From Rutidosis leptorrhynchoides (lineage: Eukaryota > Streptophyta > Magnoliopsida > Asterales > Asteraceae), in the NCBI RefSeq assembly GCF_046630445.1, contig NC_092334.1:104479501-104543500 (forward strand): a stretch of DNA of 64,000 bases, read 5' to 3'. Of this stretch, positions 9,309 to 22,945 are shown in pieces. The position numbers were made by a program, and so were the translations under genes. Under the pieces are notes generated by a model. The model searched no databases, was not told the DNA's origin, and saw only the letters and a list, made by a program, of their open reading frames with translations. Each line of letters begins with the position of its first letter. The first letter of the stretch is position 1.

Positions 9309-12300
9309 TGAAATGTCCCGTTCATATTGATTATAAACGTTCAATATTAATTGATTTCGTTGCGAGGTTTTGACCTCTATATGAGACGTTTTTCAAAGAC
9401 TGCATTCATTTTTAAAACAATCATAACCTTTATTTTATCAATAAAGGTTTTAAAAGCATTACGTAGATTATCAAATAATGATAATCTAAAATATACTATT
9501 TACACATGACCATTACATAATGGTTTACAATAGAAATATATTACATCGACATATGTTTCTTGAATGCAGTTTTTACACAATATCATACAAACATGGACTC
9601 TAAATCTTGTCCTTATTTTAGTATGCAACAACGGAAGCTCTTGGTATTCACCTGAGAATAAACATGCTTTAAACGTCAACAAAAATGTTTGTGAGTTATA
9701 GGTTTAACCTATATATATCAAATCGTAACAATAGACCACAAGATTTCATATTTCAATACACATCCCATACATAGAGATAAAAATCATTCATATGGTGAAT
9801 ACCTGGTAACCGACATTAACAAGATGCATATATAAGAATATTCTCATCATTCCGGGACACCCTTCGGATATGATATAAATTTCGAAGTACTAAAGCATCC
9901 GGTACTTTGGATGGGGTTTGTTAGGCCCAATAGATCTATCTTTAGGATTCGCGTCAATTAGGGTGTCTGTTCCCTAATTCTTAGATTACCAGACTTAAAA
10001 AAAAGGGGCATATTTGATTTCGATAATTCAACCATAGAATGTAGTTTCACGTACTTGTGTCTATTTTGTAAATCATTTATAAAACCTGCATGTATTCTCA
10101 TCCCAAAAATATTAGATTTTAAAAGTGGGACTATAACTCACTTTCACATATATTTCCTTTCTCGAAAATAAGACTTGGCCACGGATCGATTCATGAACCT
10201 ATACAAATATGTACATATATATCAAAGTGTGGTCAAAATATAATTACAACTATTTTTATTATGTTTTAAAGATTTGAGTGTATTAAGTCAGCTGTCCTCG
10301 TTAGTAACCTACAACTAGTTGTCCACAGTTAGATATACAGAAATAAATCGATATATATTATCTTGAATCAATCCACGACCCAGTGTATACACGTCTCAGG
10401 CTAAATCACAACTCAAAGTATATATATTTTTGGGATCAACCTCAACCCTGTATAGCTAACTCCAACATTACTGCATATAGAGTATCTATGGTTTTTGCAA
10501 ATAATATATATACATGGGTCGATATGATATGTCAAAATATTTGCATACATGTATATGGTATCCCAAGATTACATAATATATTAGAATACATGTATAATAC
10601 AATATAAGTTAGCTAGGATATGATTTGTATAGATTTGTTAAACATTTTCCGTAGCTAAAAAGATCAAAAATATCCAATCTTGTTTTACCCATAACTTCTT
10701 CATTTTAAATCCGTTTTGAGTGAATCAAATTGCTATGGTTTCATATTAAACTCTAATTTAAGAATCCAAACAGAAAAAGTATAGGTTTATAGTCAGAAAT
10801 TTAAGTTACATGTCAATTACTAAAGAGGTAGTCATTTCCGTCGAAAGAACGACATCTTGATGACCATTTTGAAAAACATACTTTCACTTTGAGTTTAACC
10901 AAGATTTTTGGATATAGTTTCATGTTCATATGAAAAATCATTTTCCCAGAATAACAACTTTTAAATCAAAGTTTATCATAGTTTTTAATTATCCAAACCA
11001 AAACAGCCCCTGGTTTCACTATGACGGCGTATATCCGATTTTATGCTGTTCATCGTGTTTCCAGGTTTTAAATCATTAAGTTAGCATATCATATAGATAT
11101 AGAACATGTGTTTAGTTGATTTTAAAAGTCAAGTTAGAAGGATTAACTTTTGTTTGCGAACAAGTTTAGAATTAACTAAACTATGTTCTAGTGATTACAA
11201 GTTTAAACCTTCGAATAAGATAGCTTTATATGTATGAATCGAATGATGTTATGAACATCATTACTACCTCAAGTTTTCTGGATAAAACTACTGGAAATGA
11301 GAAAAATGGATCTAGCTTCAAAGGATCCTTGGATGGCTTGAAAGTTCTTGAAGCAGAATCATGACACGAAAACAGTTCAAATAAGATTTTCACTCGAAAT
11401 AAGATTGTTATAGTTGTAGAAATTGAATCAAAGTTTGAATATGAATATTACCTTGAATTATAAAGATAACCTGCTATAAATAACAAAGGTTCCTTGATCT
11501 TAGATGATTACTTGGAATGGATTAGAAAGCTTGGAAGTAGACTTGCAAACTTGGAAGTATTCTTGATTTTTACGAAACTATACTTATGGAATTTATGAAG
11601 AACACTTAGAACTTGAAGATGGAACTTAAGAGAGATCAATTAGATGAAGAAAATTGAAGAATGAAAGTGTTTGTAGGTGTTTTTGGTCGTTGGTATATGG
11701 ATTAGATATAAAGGATATGAAATTTTGTTTTCATGTAAATAAGTCATGAATGATTACTAATATTTTTGTAATTTTATGAGATATTTCATGCTAGTTGCCA
11801 AATGATGGTTCCTACATGTGTTAGGTGACTCAAATGGGCTTCTAAGAGCTGATCATTGGAGTGTATATACCAATAGTACATACATCTAAAAGCTGTGTAT
11901 TGTACGAGTACGAATACGGGTGCATACGAGTAGAATTGTTGATGAAACTGAACGAGGATGTAATTGTAAGCATTTTTGTTAAGTAGAACTACTTTGATAT
12001 GTGTCTTGAAGTCTTTCAAAACTGTAAGAATACATATCAAAACACAACATGTATATACATTCTAATGGAGTCGTTAAGTCTTCGTTAGTCGTTACATGTA
12101 AGTGTTGTTTTGAAATCTATAAGTTAACGATCTCAATTAATGTTGTTAACCCAATGTTTATTATATCAAATGAGATGTTAAATTATTATATTATCATGAT
12201 ATTATGATGTATGAATATCTCTTAATATTATATATACATTAAAATATCGTTACAACGATAATCGTTACATATAAGTCTCGTTTCGTAATTTTTGAGTTAG

Positions 12301-12769
12301 TAGTCTTGTTTTTACATATGTAGTTCATTGTTAACACACTTAATGATATATTTAAATATCATTTTATCATGTTAAATATAGTGTATAAATATCTTAATAT
12401 GATACATATATATTTAGTAGACGTTATCATAACGATAATCGTTATATATTTCATTTCGAGTTTCTTAACTTAGTAATCTCATTTCTTATGTATATCACAC
12501 ATTGTTAATATACTTAGTGAGATACTTACTCATCATAATCTCATGTCAACCATATATATATGTCTATATATACCACAACATGTAGTTTTTACAATTTTGT
12601 AACGTTCGTGAATCGCCGGTCAACTTGGGTGATCAATTGTCTATATGAAACTTATTTCATTTATTCAAGTCTTAACAAGTTTGATTGCTTAACACGTTGG
12701 AAATATTTAGTCATGTAAATATCAATCTCAATTAATATATATAAACATGGAAAAGTTCGGGTCACTACA
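9309..12769 (-). repeat. G1 5' LTR, 3.46 kb
   Basis: In element direction it begins TGTAGTGACCCG at 12769 and ends GTCCCATTTCA-like at 9309, directly before the primer site. It is long for a chromovirus. It carries the LTR hairpin (9678-9689), a CCTGAGAATAAACATGC box, and a segment at about 10370-10510 that is also found, in the other orientation, inside G3 at about 25895-26040. I see no coding region in it; short ORFs at 10383-10607 and 11786-12040 look random. Confidence 0.88.
9678..9689 (-). promoter_or_regulatory. Conserved LTR hairpin, G1 copy
   Basis: On the minus strand AACA-TTTT-TGTT, flanked by ACTCAC and GACG, followed by TTTATTCTCAGG. The pair next to the loop is A-T here, C-G in G3 and S2, and G-C in G4. 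Confidence 0.6.
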
Positions 12770-13235
12770 CTGCGAGCCCATTATACATAGCACCATCATT
12801 AAGCAAGCAAGAAATGATAAATTCACTTGGGTCTCCTACTTTAGTAAGTAGAGTTGGTTTGCTAACCTTTTCCGGGTGATCTTTTCTTGGTTCTTTCACT
12901 TCTACTTGAACTTCTTGTTCACATTTTTCTTCGTTTCTTGGAATGGGAGGTTTATATAGAAATTCTTCTTCATCACTCCAATTTGAAGCCTCCCCGTCTT
13001 CCAATTTTGGTTTTTCAAATGTCGTTGATAACATATTTATGTTTTCATTATGAGGGTTTTCTTGGGTGGTGAAATTATGATTAACTTCATTGTCAATTTC
13101 CATCGGATCATGTATATAATGTTTAACTCTGTGACCATTAACTTTAAATTCAATCCTATTTGAATTTATAAACTCTATTGTTCCGTATGGGAAAAATCTT
13201 TTGACTATGAATGGTCCAGACCATCTCGATTTCAA
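12765..13235 (-). pseudogene. G2 (Athila-type) integrase C-terminal tail
   Basis: This block carries on from the integrase after a stop at 13257-13259 (a site where CGA to TGA would explain it) with KSRWSGPFIVKRFFPYGTIE, the usual Athila integrase tail, then an acidic linker. Its last codons run into the G1 LTR at 12769/12770, which shows that G1 inserted into this ORF. Confidence 0.85.
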
Positions 13236-13256
13236 CTTTCCAGGAAATAGCTTGAA

Positions 13257-14280
13257 TCATGAATTGAAAAGAAGAACTCTGTCTCCTTCCTTAATTTCTT
13301 TTGAACTTCTGATTCTTTTATCATGCCATTTCTTCGTTCTTTCCTTATAGATTAACGAATTTTCATATGCATCATGTCTTAATTCTTCTAATTCGTTTAG
13401 TTGACTTAACCGTAGACGACCGGCTTCATGCAAATCAAGATTACATGTCTTCAAAGCCCAAAATGCTTTGTGCTCAATTTCTACTGGAAGGTGACATGCT
13501 TTTCCGTAAACAAGTTTAATAGGTGTGGTGCCAATTGGAGTTTTGTAGGCTGTTCTAAAAGCCCAGAGTGCATCCTCCAATTTCATGGACCATTCCTTCG
13601 AATTTGATCCTACAGTTTTCTCTAGAATACGTTTTAAAGTTCGGTTGGTATTTTCAACTTGTCCACTCGTTTGTGGATGATAAGCGGTTGAGATTTTATG
13701 AGTTACTCCATATCTTTTGAGAACTTTCTCAAGTTGATTATTACAAAAATGAGTACCCCGATCACTTATTAAAGCTTTCGGTGTTCCGAACCTAGCAAAA
13801 AGACATTTTAGGAAGTTGACTATAACTCGTGCATCGTTAGTTGGGAGAGCGTGTGCTTTCGAGCATTTAGATACATAATAAATGGCAACGAGAATGTAGA
13901 GATTATTATGAGATTTTGGAAATGGACCCATAAAGTTAATACCGCAAACGTCAAATACTTCACATACTTGAATGACATTTTGTGGCATTTCATCACGTTG
14001 ACTTATTTTTCCGACCCTTTGACAAGCATCACAGGATTTACAAAGAAGGTGTGCGTCTTTGAAAATTGTAGGCCAATAGAATCCAGCGTCATAAACTTTC
14101 CTTGCTGTTAGTTGAGGCCCATAATGCCCTCCTGTTGGTCCTGTGTGACAATGGTTTAAGATTTGACTAGCTTCATCTCCGAATACGCATCGGCGTATTA
14201 TTCCATCGGGACAACTTTTGAATAAATGTGGATCTTCCCAAAAATAGTGTTTTATATCACTAAAGAATTTCTTTCATTTT
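13257..14280 (-). pseudogene. G2 integrase, first catalytic Asp lost
   Basis: The zinc region is at about 14000-14130 (HLLCKSC, then CQRVGK), upstream of the first Met at 13988. The core has [11 protein letters not shown] where the family has GIDFMGPFP, so the first DDE residue is Asn. The second (ISDRGTHF) and third (SGQVENTNR) are present. The C-terminal half has [15 protein letters not shown]. Without the first Asp the enzyme would not work even if it were translated. It is part of a pol polyprotein with stops on both sides. Confidence 0.88.
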
Positions 14281-14820
14281 GGTACGACAACCCTTTTTCA
14301 AGGAATCCACATACTAAGTAGTTTGCAAAGTTTACAAACCATGGAATTTCATTATAATCGGTCTTCAATAGATATTCATTAGGAAAGTTGTCTTGTATGG
14401 CCGATTTATTTAGAACTTCTAATTCCGGATTTTTAAAGCGAGAAAGATGATCAGCTGCGAGATTTTCTGCTCCCTTTTTGTCTCGGATTTCAATATCGAA
14501 CTCTTGTAAGAGTAAGATCCAACGAATTAATCGTGGTTTGGCATCTTTTTCGAAAATAGGTATCTAAGAGCAGAATGGTTGGTATAGACCACCGTTTTAG
14601 CTAGAACGAGATATGAACGAAATTTGTCAAAAGCAAAGACAATAGCAAGGAGTTCTTTTTCAGTAGTTTTGTAATTCGTTTGTGCTCCTTGTAACGTCTT
14701 ACTAACGTAATAGATAGGTTGAAATCGTTTTTTAATCCTTTGTCCTAAAACGGCTCTCATTGCAAAATCACTTGCATCGCACATGAGTTCAAATGGTAGA
14801 TTCCAATTTGGAGTTATCAT
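14281..14820 (-). pseudogene. G2 RNase H, broken
   Basis: Residues at 14820-14527 hold CDASDFAMRAVLGQ, IYYVSKTL, ELLAIVFAFDKFRSYLV and [10 protein letters not shown]. Related sequence continues in another frame to about 14280 ([11 protein letters not shown], then DHLSRF). At least one frameshift divides it. Confidence 0.85.
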
Positions 14821-14872
14821 GATCGGCGCATTAGTGAGTTTTTATTTAAGAATATTAAAAGATTTGATGCAT

Positions 14873-15840
14873 TCATCCGAAAAGATGAATGGAGCATTTT
14901 TTTTCTAGGAGTTTATTCATCGGAGTGGCTATTTTAGAAAAATCTTTTATGAAACGTCGGTAAAAACCGGCATGCCCTAGAAAACTCCTAACTCCTCTAA
15001 CATTGGTGGGATGTGGAAGTTTAGCAATTACATCTACTTTAGCTCTATCCACTTCAATTCCTTTATTTGAAATTTTATGACCAAGAACGATGCCTTCTCT
15101 AACCATGAAATGGCATTTCTCCCAATTAAGAACTAGATTTGATTGCTCGAATCTAATAAGCATTCGTTCAAGATTAACTAGACATGTTTCAAAAGTATCA
15201 CTGAAGACTGAAAATTCGTTCATGAAAACTTCCATGCATTCTTCTATCATGTCATGAAAAATCGCCATCATGCATCTTTGAAAGGTTGCAGGGGCGTTGC
15301 AAAGTCCAAATGGCATGCGTTTGTATGCAAAAGTACCATAAGGGCACGTGAATGTGGTTTTCTCTTGGTCCTCGGGTGCGATTGGAATTTTAAAGTATCC
15401 GGAGAAACCGTCAAGAAAACAATAGTAACTGTTTCCGGCTAATCTTTCCAACATTTGATCAATGAAAGGTAAAGGAAAGTGATCTTTTCTGGTGGCATCA
15501 TTTAGTTTTCTATAATCAATACAAACACGCCATCCCGTTACAGTCCTAGTGGGAATAAGCTCATTTTTTTCATTTGTGATGACAGTCATGCCACCCTTCT
15601 TAGGTACACATTGAACTGGACTATCAGAGATTGGATAAATTAAACCTGCATCTAGTAGTTTAATAATTTCTTTCTTAACAACATCTTGCATATTAGGATT
15701 TAGTCTTCGTTGGCGTTGCACATATGTTTTATGACCTTCTTCCATAAGGATTTTGTGTGTGCAATACGAAGGACTTATGCTTTAATGTCATGAATCTTCC
15801 ATGCAATAGCTGGTTTATGAGCTTTTAGCATAGAAATGAG
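14873..15840 (-). pseudogene. G2 reverse transcriptase, active site lost
   Basis: A 290-residue RT block: CIDYRKLNDATRKDHFPLPF, DGFSGYFKIPI and MPFGLCNAPATFQRCM are typical of Athila/Tat RTs. The catalytic box reads EVFMNEFSVF where the family has FMDDF, so both metal-binding Asp are changed (Asn, Glu). The first 95 bases upstream (15746-15840) continue the RT N-terminus in a shifted frame with a stop. It is long dead. Confidence 0.9.
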
Positions 15841-16140
15841 TCAAGATTTTTCATTTTCCGTAAGAGAAGACGATATTATTATAGGTAATTCAGATTCACC
15901 ATGTAAATAAGCGTATTCCAAATGGTTTGAAAGTGGCTTTAACTCTAATATCGGTGGTTCTTCTATCGATGATTTGTATCGATATCTGTCTTCCTCTTTT
16001 AGCATTTGAAGTTCTTCTGTTGTTGGTTCATATTCATTAGCCATGAGTGCGGCTAATATTTCAGCTTCATCAATTGGTTCAATTCCTTCTCCTAAAGAAC
16101 ATTTTCCCGTTCCTTGTAATTCTGGAAATTCTTGTAACAA
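15841..16140 (-). pseudogene. G2 protease-RT linker
   Basis: An acidic 99-residue stretch between protease and RT (PPILELKPLSNHLEYAYL) of the sort found in Athila-type polyproteins. It ends at a stop that joins the next frame. Confidence 0.7.
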
Positions 16141-16197
16141 TTCTGCATTTGAATCTATAGTTTGAATATAATAACATGTATCATCTGCAGATTGCGG

Positions 16198-16944
16198 TTA
16201 TTGCATGGCTCTATCCACAAAAAAGGTAACACTCTCGTCCTCTATACTTAGGGTCAGTTTCTTACCGAACACGTCTATTATTGCTTTAGCCGTGTTTAAG
16301 AATGGTCTTCCTAATATGAGAGGAACTCGAGAATCTTCTTCCATGTCCAAAATAACAAAATCTACTGGAAATACTAAAGTAAAAACTTTAACTAGCATGT
16401 TCTCCATTATCCCTCTAGGATATTTTACTGATCGATCGGCTAGTTGTATGTTTATTCGTGTTGGTTTCAATTCTCCGAGGTCTAGTTTAGCGTATAATGA
16501 ATACGACACTAAATTTATACTAGCACCTAAGTCTACCAATGCTTCTATTGAATTAAGACTACCCAGAAAACATGGAATTGTGAAACTTCCTGGATCAGAA
16601 AGTTTTTCTGGTAGTTTATTCAACAACACTGCAGAACAATTAGCATTCATTGTAACAGCTGAGAGTTCTTCCATTATCTTTCTATTTGTGATTAGATCTT
16701 TCAGGAATTTAGCATATCTTGGCATTCCTGAAATCACATCAATGAAAGGAAGATTGACATTTATTTGTTTAAACATATCCAAGAATTTGGATTGCTCGGC
16801 TTCTAGTCTTTCTTTTCTCATTTTACTCGGGTAAGGAAGCGGTGGTTGGTATGGTTTAACATAAGGCTTTGCCTTAACTGTGTTATCTTTATTAACCTTT
16901 TCAACTACTGGTTCTGTTTCCTTATCTTGCTCAGGCTGTGTCAA
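16198..16944 (-). pseudogene. G2 gag end and aspartic protease
   Basis: A 248-residue ORF: a Pro-rich segment (PYQPPLPYPSK), a coiled stretch with FLDMFKQINVNLPFIDV, and a retropepsin with VDLGASINLVSYSL and VPLILGRPFLNTAKA. DLGA in place of DSGA/DTGA is normal in this clade. Upstream the sequence changes at about 16940 to a piece of unrelated LTR, so gag and the 5' LTR of G2 are missing. Confidence 0.88.
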
Positions 16945-17270
16945 AAGTTACTAACAACATTTCATAGTATTCAATGTGTCAAAAGTTCATTTTAAAGTTC
17001 ATCAAACCCTAACCAAAATCATGAATTCAACCATTTTGCAATTGAAGCTTTTCTAAATCAAACAACCCATCAAATTGAAGCTAATGATGCTAGTAACACA
17101 TTTAATACATGAACTTTAACATTTAAACAACATTTAATCACTCAAAACTCAAGATTAAACACACTCATTTTTCATATTCAAACTAGTTACTCAAAATAAC
17201 AAATCGAGCAAACCAAACACATATTCATGTTAGACTTGAGCCATAGACACTAACTAACACCATTTCTTTA
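16945..17270 (-). repeat. Fragment of a G4-type LTR
   Basis: The reverse complement follows the G4 LTR at about 35590-35900: GTGTCTATGGCTCA, then a block with ATTAAATGTGTTACTAGC, then ATTAGCTTCAA, AGGGTTTGATGA. It is clearly diverged from the two G4 LTRs. No ORF. Confidence 0.75.
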
Positions 17271-18160
17271 TGTGACGACCCAGAAATCTCCGACCAAATT
17301 TAAACTTTATCTTTATATTATTCCGACACGATAAGCAAAGTTTGTTAAGTTAAATCTCAAGAAATTTTAAACTTTGTTTGTACATTCATTTAACGTCGAC
17401 CAAATTTTGACGATTCACGAACCATGAAATAAATGGATATGATTATATATGTATATGTGTATATGTTATAACTTGAAAACGTTAACAAAGTATTAGACGT
17501 ATAATACTTTACATGAACGCATTTGTTTCAAAATATATTTAAAATAATTATCAACGGAAATAAAAGATAATATCAAATGATTGAATTATCAGATACATTA
17601 AATTATGATTACGAGTCACTGTTGAGAGGTCCACATTGATTTGAGAAATCTTCCCATTTTAACAATATTCGGAAGATAGTAAAGTGATTTACAAGTAAGA
17701 ACAATTATGTCAATTAACGAGAGTTAGACAAATATTAGTGGAAGACTAAATTATATAGTAATCAATTGATGTAGTTCCAAATGTACAAAAACGCTTTTCG
17801 ATATAATAGAACTTGTTTATTTAAGATATCTTTGATTAAATAAACGTAAGTTAGAATATTGGTTGTTAAATATATAGATAACTTGCAACTTGTATTTAAA
17901 ACGTGTTCGTTAAATATATATGTTTTCAAATTAGTTAAGTAAACGATAGTAACATTGGTTATTTGACTCGATTAATATTTAGATATGTTTTTAGAATAAA
18001 TGTTGGCGCATAAATGAATAACATCAAATTGAGTTTTAAAGAATAAATGTTACGTATTATAATATTTTGTAAACGATTTTAAAAGGAACATTGAAATACA
18101 ACTAGTTTTGAAAAACTAAACATTATATAGATATTTCTAATATATATTTATATTTCCAAA

Positions 18161-18163
<3 letters not shown>

Positions 18164-18240
<77 letters not shown>
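18164..18240. repeat. (TA)n microsatellite
   Basis: About 38 TA units inside S2. Confidence 0.97.
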
Positions 18241-18242
<2 letters not shown>

Positions 18243-18574
18243 AAGTATATCAACTTAGTCATAAAACGTTTGATTTAAGATAATATATTTTGTTGAACAA
18301 CGAGACATTGATTTATAAAAGCAAATGACCACAACACTCAATTATATAAGTTACATTTTTCATAAAATAATTTATCGATGATTAAGTCTAATTTTTGATA
18401 AAGGTACACGTCGCGAAATGTAATGTATTAGTTTTCTAAAACGTACGAAAATGCTTTCGAGAAACTGGAAGCGAGACATAAGTCAAGTGACAACGTACGA
18501 GTCATTGGAACTATTTTTACAAATTAACTACGCACATGAATTTAATATAATATATAAGTAATTATATAAATTAA

Positions 18575-18699
<125 letters not shown>

Positions 18700-18748
18700 A
18701 GAAGTGTCGGCAGCGTGATTTAAGTGCATATGAGCTGGGAGAGGACCT

Positions 18749-18797
18749 CATGCGATCGCATGGGTTCCCCCTCACACCCTCATGCGATCACATGAGG
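18749..18797. repeat. Palindrome pair in S2
   Basis: CATGCGATCGCATG (18749-18762, perfect) and CCTCATGCGATCACATGAGG (18778-18797, one mismatch). Same core and similar spacing as in S1. Confidence 0.93.
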
Positions 18798-18898
18798 AGG
18801 ATGGTGAGGCCAAGTCCATTTAAAGGTCGAACGTACTCGTTTTCTGATTTATTTTTTCTCATGTAACTCTCTCGCATCTCTTTCTCTCTATACATATA

Positions 18899-18899
18899 A

Positions 18900-18976
<77 letters not shown>

Positions 18977-19553
18977 GATTATTATTATTATTATTATTAT
19001 TAATCTTAAATATTATTATTAGTAGTATTAGTGTTAGTATTATCATTATTAATATTATACATAAAATACTACGACGAGGTCATGCGCGAGTTATTTCAAG
19101 ACGGATTTTTCGAGTGGGATAAGGCTAAGGAAGTTATGGGTTATAGCTATGGAGGTTATGGGTAATGATCGGAGGTATGCTTGTGAAGTCAATCGAGTAT
19201 TTATCGTCTCCGTTGCGTCTACATACTTTCCTGCAATATTGAATCTCAATATAGATACGTGAGCACTCATAACTTAAATTTTTATATTAATAGTGTATCC
19301 CTAACTAGTGCTCGAGTATATAGAATTATGCATGCTTGTACATTTAATATTGTCATTAAATAGTTGACGATTGATTATGAACTAGTTACATATGCGGTTT
19401 AGATAAGGTATATGATATGCATGTCGATGGAAAGCTAGCGAAAAATTAAGAACTTTTCATTTAGATATCGAATGGTTTTGATGAACGGATTAGAAGTTAT
19501 AATCAATGGAATTTTTGTATCGTCGTTATTATCGTCATTATAATTATTATCTA

Positions 19554-19642
<89 letters not shown>

Positions 19643-19660
19643 CATTATCGTTATTAATAA
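18899..19660. repeat. (TTA)n tracts in S2
   Basis: Two long TTA runs at 18899-18975 and 19552-19645, with looser TTA/ATT-rich sequence to about 20190. Apparent hydrophobic ORFs here are repeat artefacts. Confidence 0.95.
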
Positions 19661-21196
19661 AAGGTATTATCATTAAAAATTGTTATTTTTAATATTATTA
19701 CTATCGTTATTATTGTTAAAGTTATAATTAGTATTATTATTATTATTATCATTAAAATAGTTATTAGTATTATCATTAATATTACCATAATATTTATTAT
19801 TATTAGTATTATTATAATTAAAACTAATATTAGTAACATCTAATTATTATGATTACTATTATTATCATTAATATGAATGCAATATAAAAGATGACTAAAA
19901 GCTATTAACAAATTGATTAGGAAATAATGAGTATATGTATCATAATGGAATTAAAATTGAAAGGTATTGATTAGATAAAAATATAGTTTTCATTATTTTC
20001 ATCATTATTATTATTAAAAGTATTATTAATATTAAAACTATCATTTTTACAAAAAAATTATTATTGTTAATATAAAATATCATTATTACTATCATTTTAG
20101 TATTATTATTAATAAAAATTATCATTTTATCATAATATCATTTTTAGTAAATATAAATATTATTATTATTATTAGTAGAATAATAATAATTATTATTACA
20201 AAATAATACGACTTTTATTTACTATTGTTATTATCGATATTATTTTATCAAATAAATATGTGATACAAAGATATTTTACTACGTATAATATAATTACATT
20301 AATAATACCTATCATGTTATTTTTATGATATTAAGTGAACTTTATAAATTTTATTACTTAAGATATATAAAAGTATATTTTTATTATATAAATTTTAATA
20401 TACATTTTATTTATTAATAAATGAATTATATTATTTACTCTAATAAATCTGTTAAAAATATTTAAAAATATAAAACGACTATATTTAATCTATGTAATAA
20501 TCATGTATAAATTGTGGAAATCATTTTGGTTAAGTTGACTTTTGTTGATTTTTGCATATTAGTCTCGAACATTAGGATTGTGGTACACTATGACTTGATC
20601 TAAATTGATTAATAGATATTGACCCACATACAAATATGTATACTTAATATAGGTTCGTGAATCCGAAGCCAACCTTGCATTCGTTCAATGCCATCATATG
20701 CTTAATTACTACGAAATACAATATGTGAGTTTCATTTGCTCCCTTTTTAAATGCTTTTGCAATATATATTTTTGGGACTGAGAATACATGCGCTGCTTTT
20801 ATAAATGCTTTACGAAATAGACACAAGTACTCAAAACTACATTCTATGGTTGGATTATCGAATCGAATATCACCCTTTTTAGCTTGGTAACCTAAGAATT
20901 AGGCAGACGAGAGGTTCTATCCCTAATTGACGCGAATCCTAAAGATAGATCTATTGGGCCTAACAACCCCCATTCAGGTTATGGATGGCTTTAGTACTTC
21001 GAGATTTATATTATACAGACGAGAGGTTCTGTTTGGGGATATTCTATGCACTAAAGTTAATGTCGGTTACCAGGTGTTCAATTCATATGAATGATTTAAT
21101 CTTTATGCAGATGAGAGGTTCTGTTTATAAATATGAATATCTTGTGGTCTATTAAAATTATGAAAATGATTGATTACAATAAACCTTTGAACTCAC

Positions 21197-21210
21197 CAAC
21201 CTTTTGGTTG
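21197..21210 (+). promoter_or_regulatory. Conserved LTR hairpin, S2 copy
   Basis: CAACC-TTTT-GGTTG between ACTCAC and GACAC, with TTTATTCTCAGG about 15 bases on. Confidence 0.65.
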
Positions 21211-21552
21211 ACACTTTAAAGTATGTTTATTCTCAGGATTGAAAGAAATCTTCCGCTATGCATTTACTCAATTTAAAGATATTACTTGGAGTCATTCATG
21301 GCATATTTCAAAAGACGTTGCATTCAAGTCGTTGAGTTCAGTAAAGATTATGATTAAGTAAATGACAGATTAGATCATTTATAGTTGGATATTATGAAAT
21401 GGTATGCATATCTGTCAACTTTCAATGTAATGAAAGTTTGTCTTTTAAAACGAATGCAATGTTTGTAAAATGTATCATATAGAGGTCAAATACCTCGCAA
21501 TGTAATCATATGTTATTGTATTCATTCGTAAGGATTAGGACGGGTCTTTACA

Positions 21553-22186
21553 TTTTAGTTAAAAATTCGAATTCGAGTTTTATTTAAAAATCTAAAAGTG
21601 CAGAGTCGCTTGAAATCTCCTACTTAATCTATCTGTAAAGTTTCAGGGTCTAATTTTTCCTATCAACTTCTAATTTTTGAGTCAAAGTTAATTTCCAAAA
21701 AGTTAACAATATCGTTCATCGCCAAATTCGAACTCGTTTTGATGATTTCAGTTAAATTGATGATTTAGATTGTTTCCAGAAAAGATTTGAAATCTATTTT
21801 ATTTAAAAATTGTGAGCTAAAACGTCCTAGAATTTAAATTTGATGTTTGAGTTTACAATCGAGTTCTTCACATTGGTTATTTTTTTTCTGATTTCTATTG
21901 TATCTGTTAATTAAAATAAATGATTACCAGATGTTAGATGTTTTTTGATAATCCTAAAATTTATCCAGTAATTCGTTGGGGGCATGGTTTGATCCCTGGT
22001 CGTTTGGGTTAGGGTTGAAGAAGAAAATGGAAACAATTTAATAAGGGTTTTATATAAATGGTTACGGTATTAAATCAGAAAGACAAGCAGCCTAGCTGGT
22101 TTGATGTGTTATGGGTGATCGGGTGGTCGCGGGATCGAGCCCGGTTTGGGACATTTCTTTTTAAAAGCTTCTTTGGAAGGTAGTTT

Positions 22187-22224
<38 letters not shown>

Positions 22225-22469
22225 GTTATTAATTTTATAATTATTAATATTGTTATTTATCATTTATTATTAATATTACAATGATTATAATTATTAATAA
22301 AATTGTTATAACTAATATACTATCATTATCAAATATTATTGTTTAGTATTATTATTATTATTATTATTGTTAGTATTATTAGTAATATTATTAAGTATTT
22401 GTGTTATTATTAGTATTATTATTATTAAGTATTATGAAAATCATAATAATTATTATTATTACCATTAGA

Positions 22470-22505
<36 letters not shown>

Positions 22506-22900
22506 ATTATTAATATTATTACTAATATAAGAATTATGATAGAAAATTTTCATTTATTATTATTAAGATTATAGTAACAAATATGATTCTTATTAAAGTT
22601 ATTACTAATATTATCATTTATATTATTAATATGAATTTTCATTATTAGTATCGTTACTACTAAAAGTTATTATCATTAATATAATTGTTACTAAAATTAT
22701 CCTTTTGAATCCTTAAAAACTATCATTTTTATTATTATCAGTAATATCTATATTATTATTATTATTAAAATAATTCTAATTATGATAATAAAAGTTTAGA
22801 AGACATGGTTAAGATTATAAGTATAAAAATTGAAGGTTATATATAAAGATATATTTAATATACGCAACTTAACTATATTAATATTATTATGCACAAAATG

Positions 22901-22945
<45 letters not shown>

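Larger units (their letters stand above)
1..12769 (-). mobile_element. G1: Ty3/gypsy chromovirus carrying extra ORFs, 3' end beyond window
   Basis: The first 398 bases match 12374-12769 with about ten differences, which identifies them as the two LTRs of one minus-strand element. The order in its own direction is 5' LTR, primer site, acidic ORF, F-box ORF, PPT-like hairpin, gag, protease, RT, RNase H, integrase, chromodomain, PPT, 3' LTR. The chromodomain and RT type place it with Tekay/Del-like chromoviruses. It is not autonomous: gag has a stop, RT has a frameshift before the FIDD box, and integrase has stops. It inserted into an Athila-type ORF at 12769/12770. A solo LTR was later inserted in its F-box ORF. 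The left end, and so its target duplication, is outside the window; the right-hand candidate is ctgcg at 12770-12774. Confidence 0.9.

Noticed and set aside
22110..22150. tRNA gene or SINE
   Set aside because: Only a rough B-box; no cloverleaf, no clear A-box, no A-tail.
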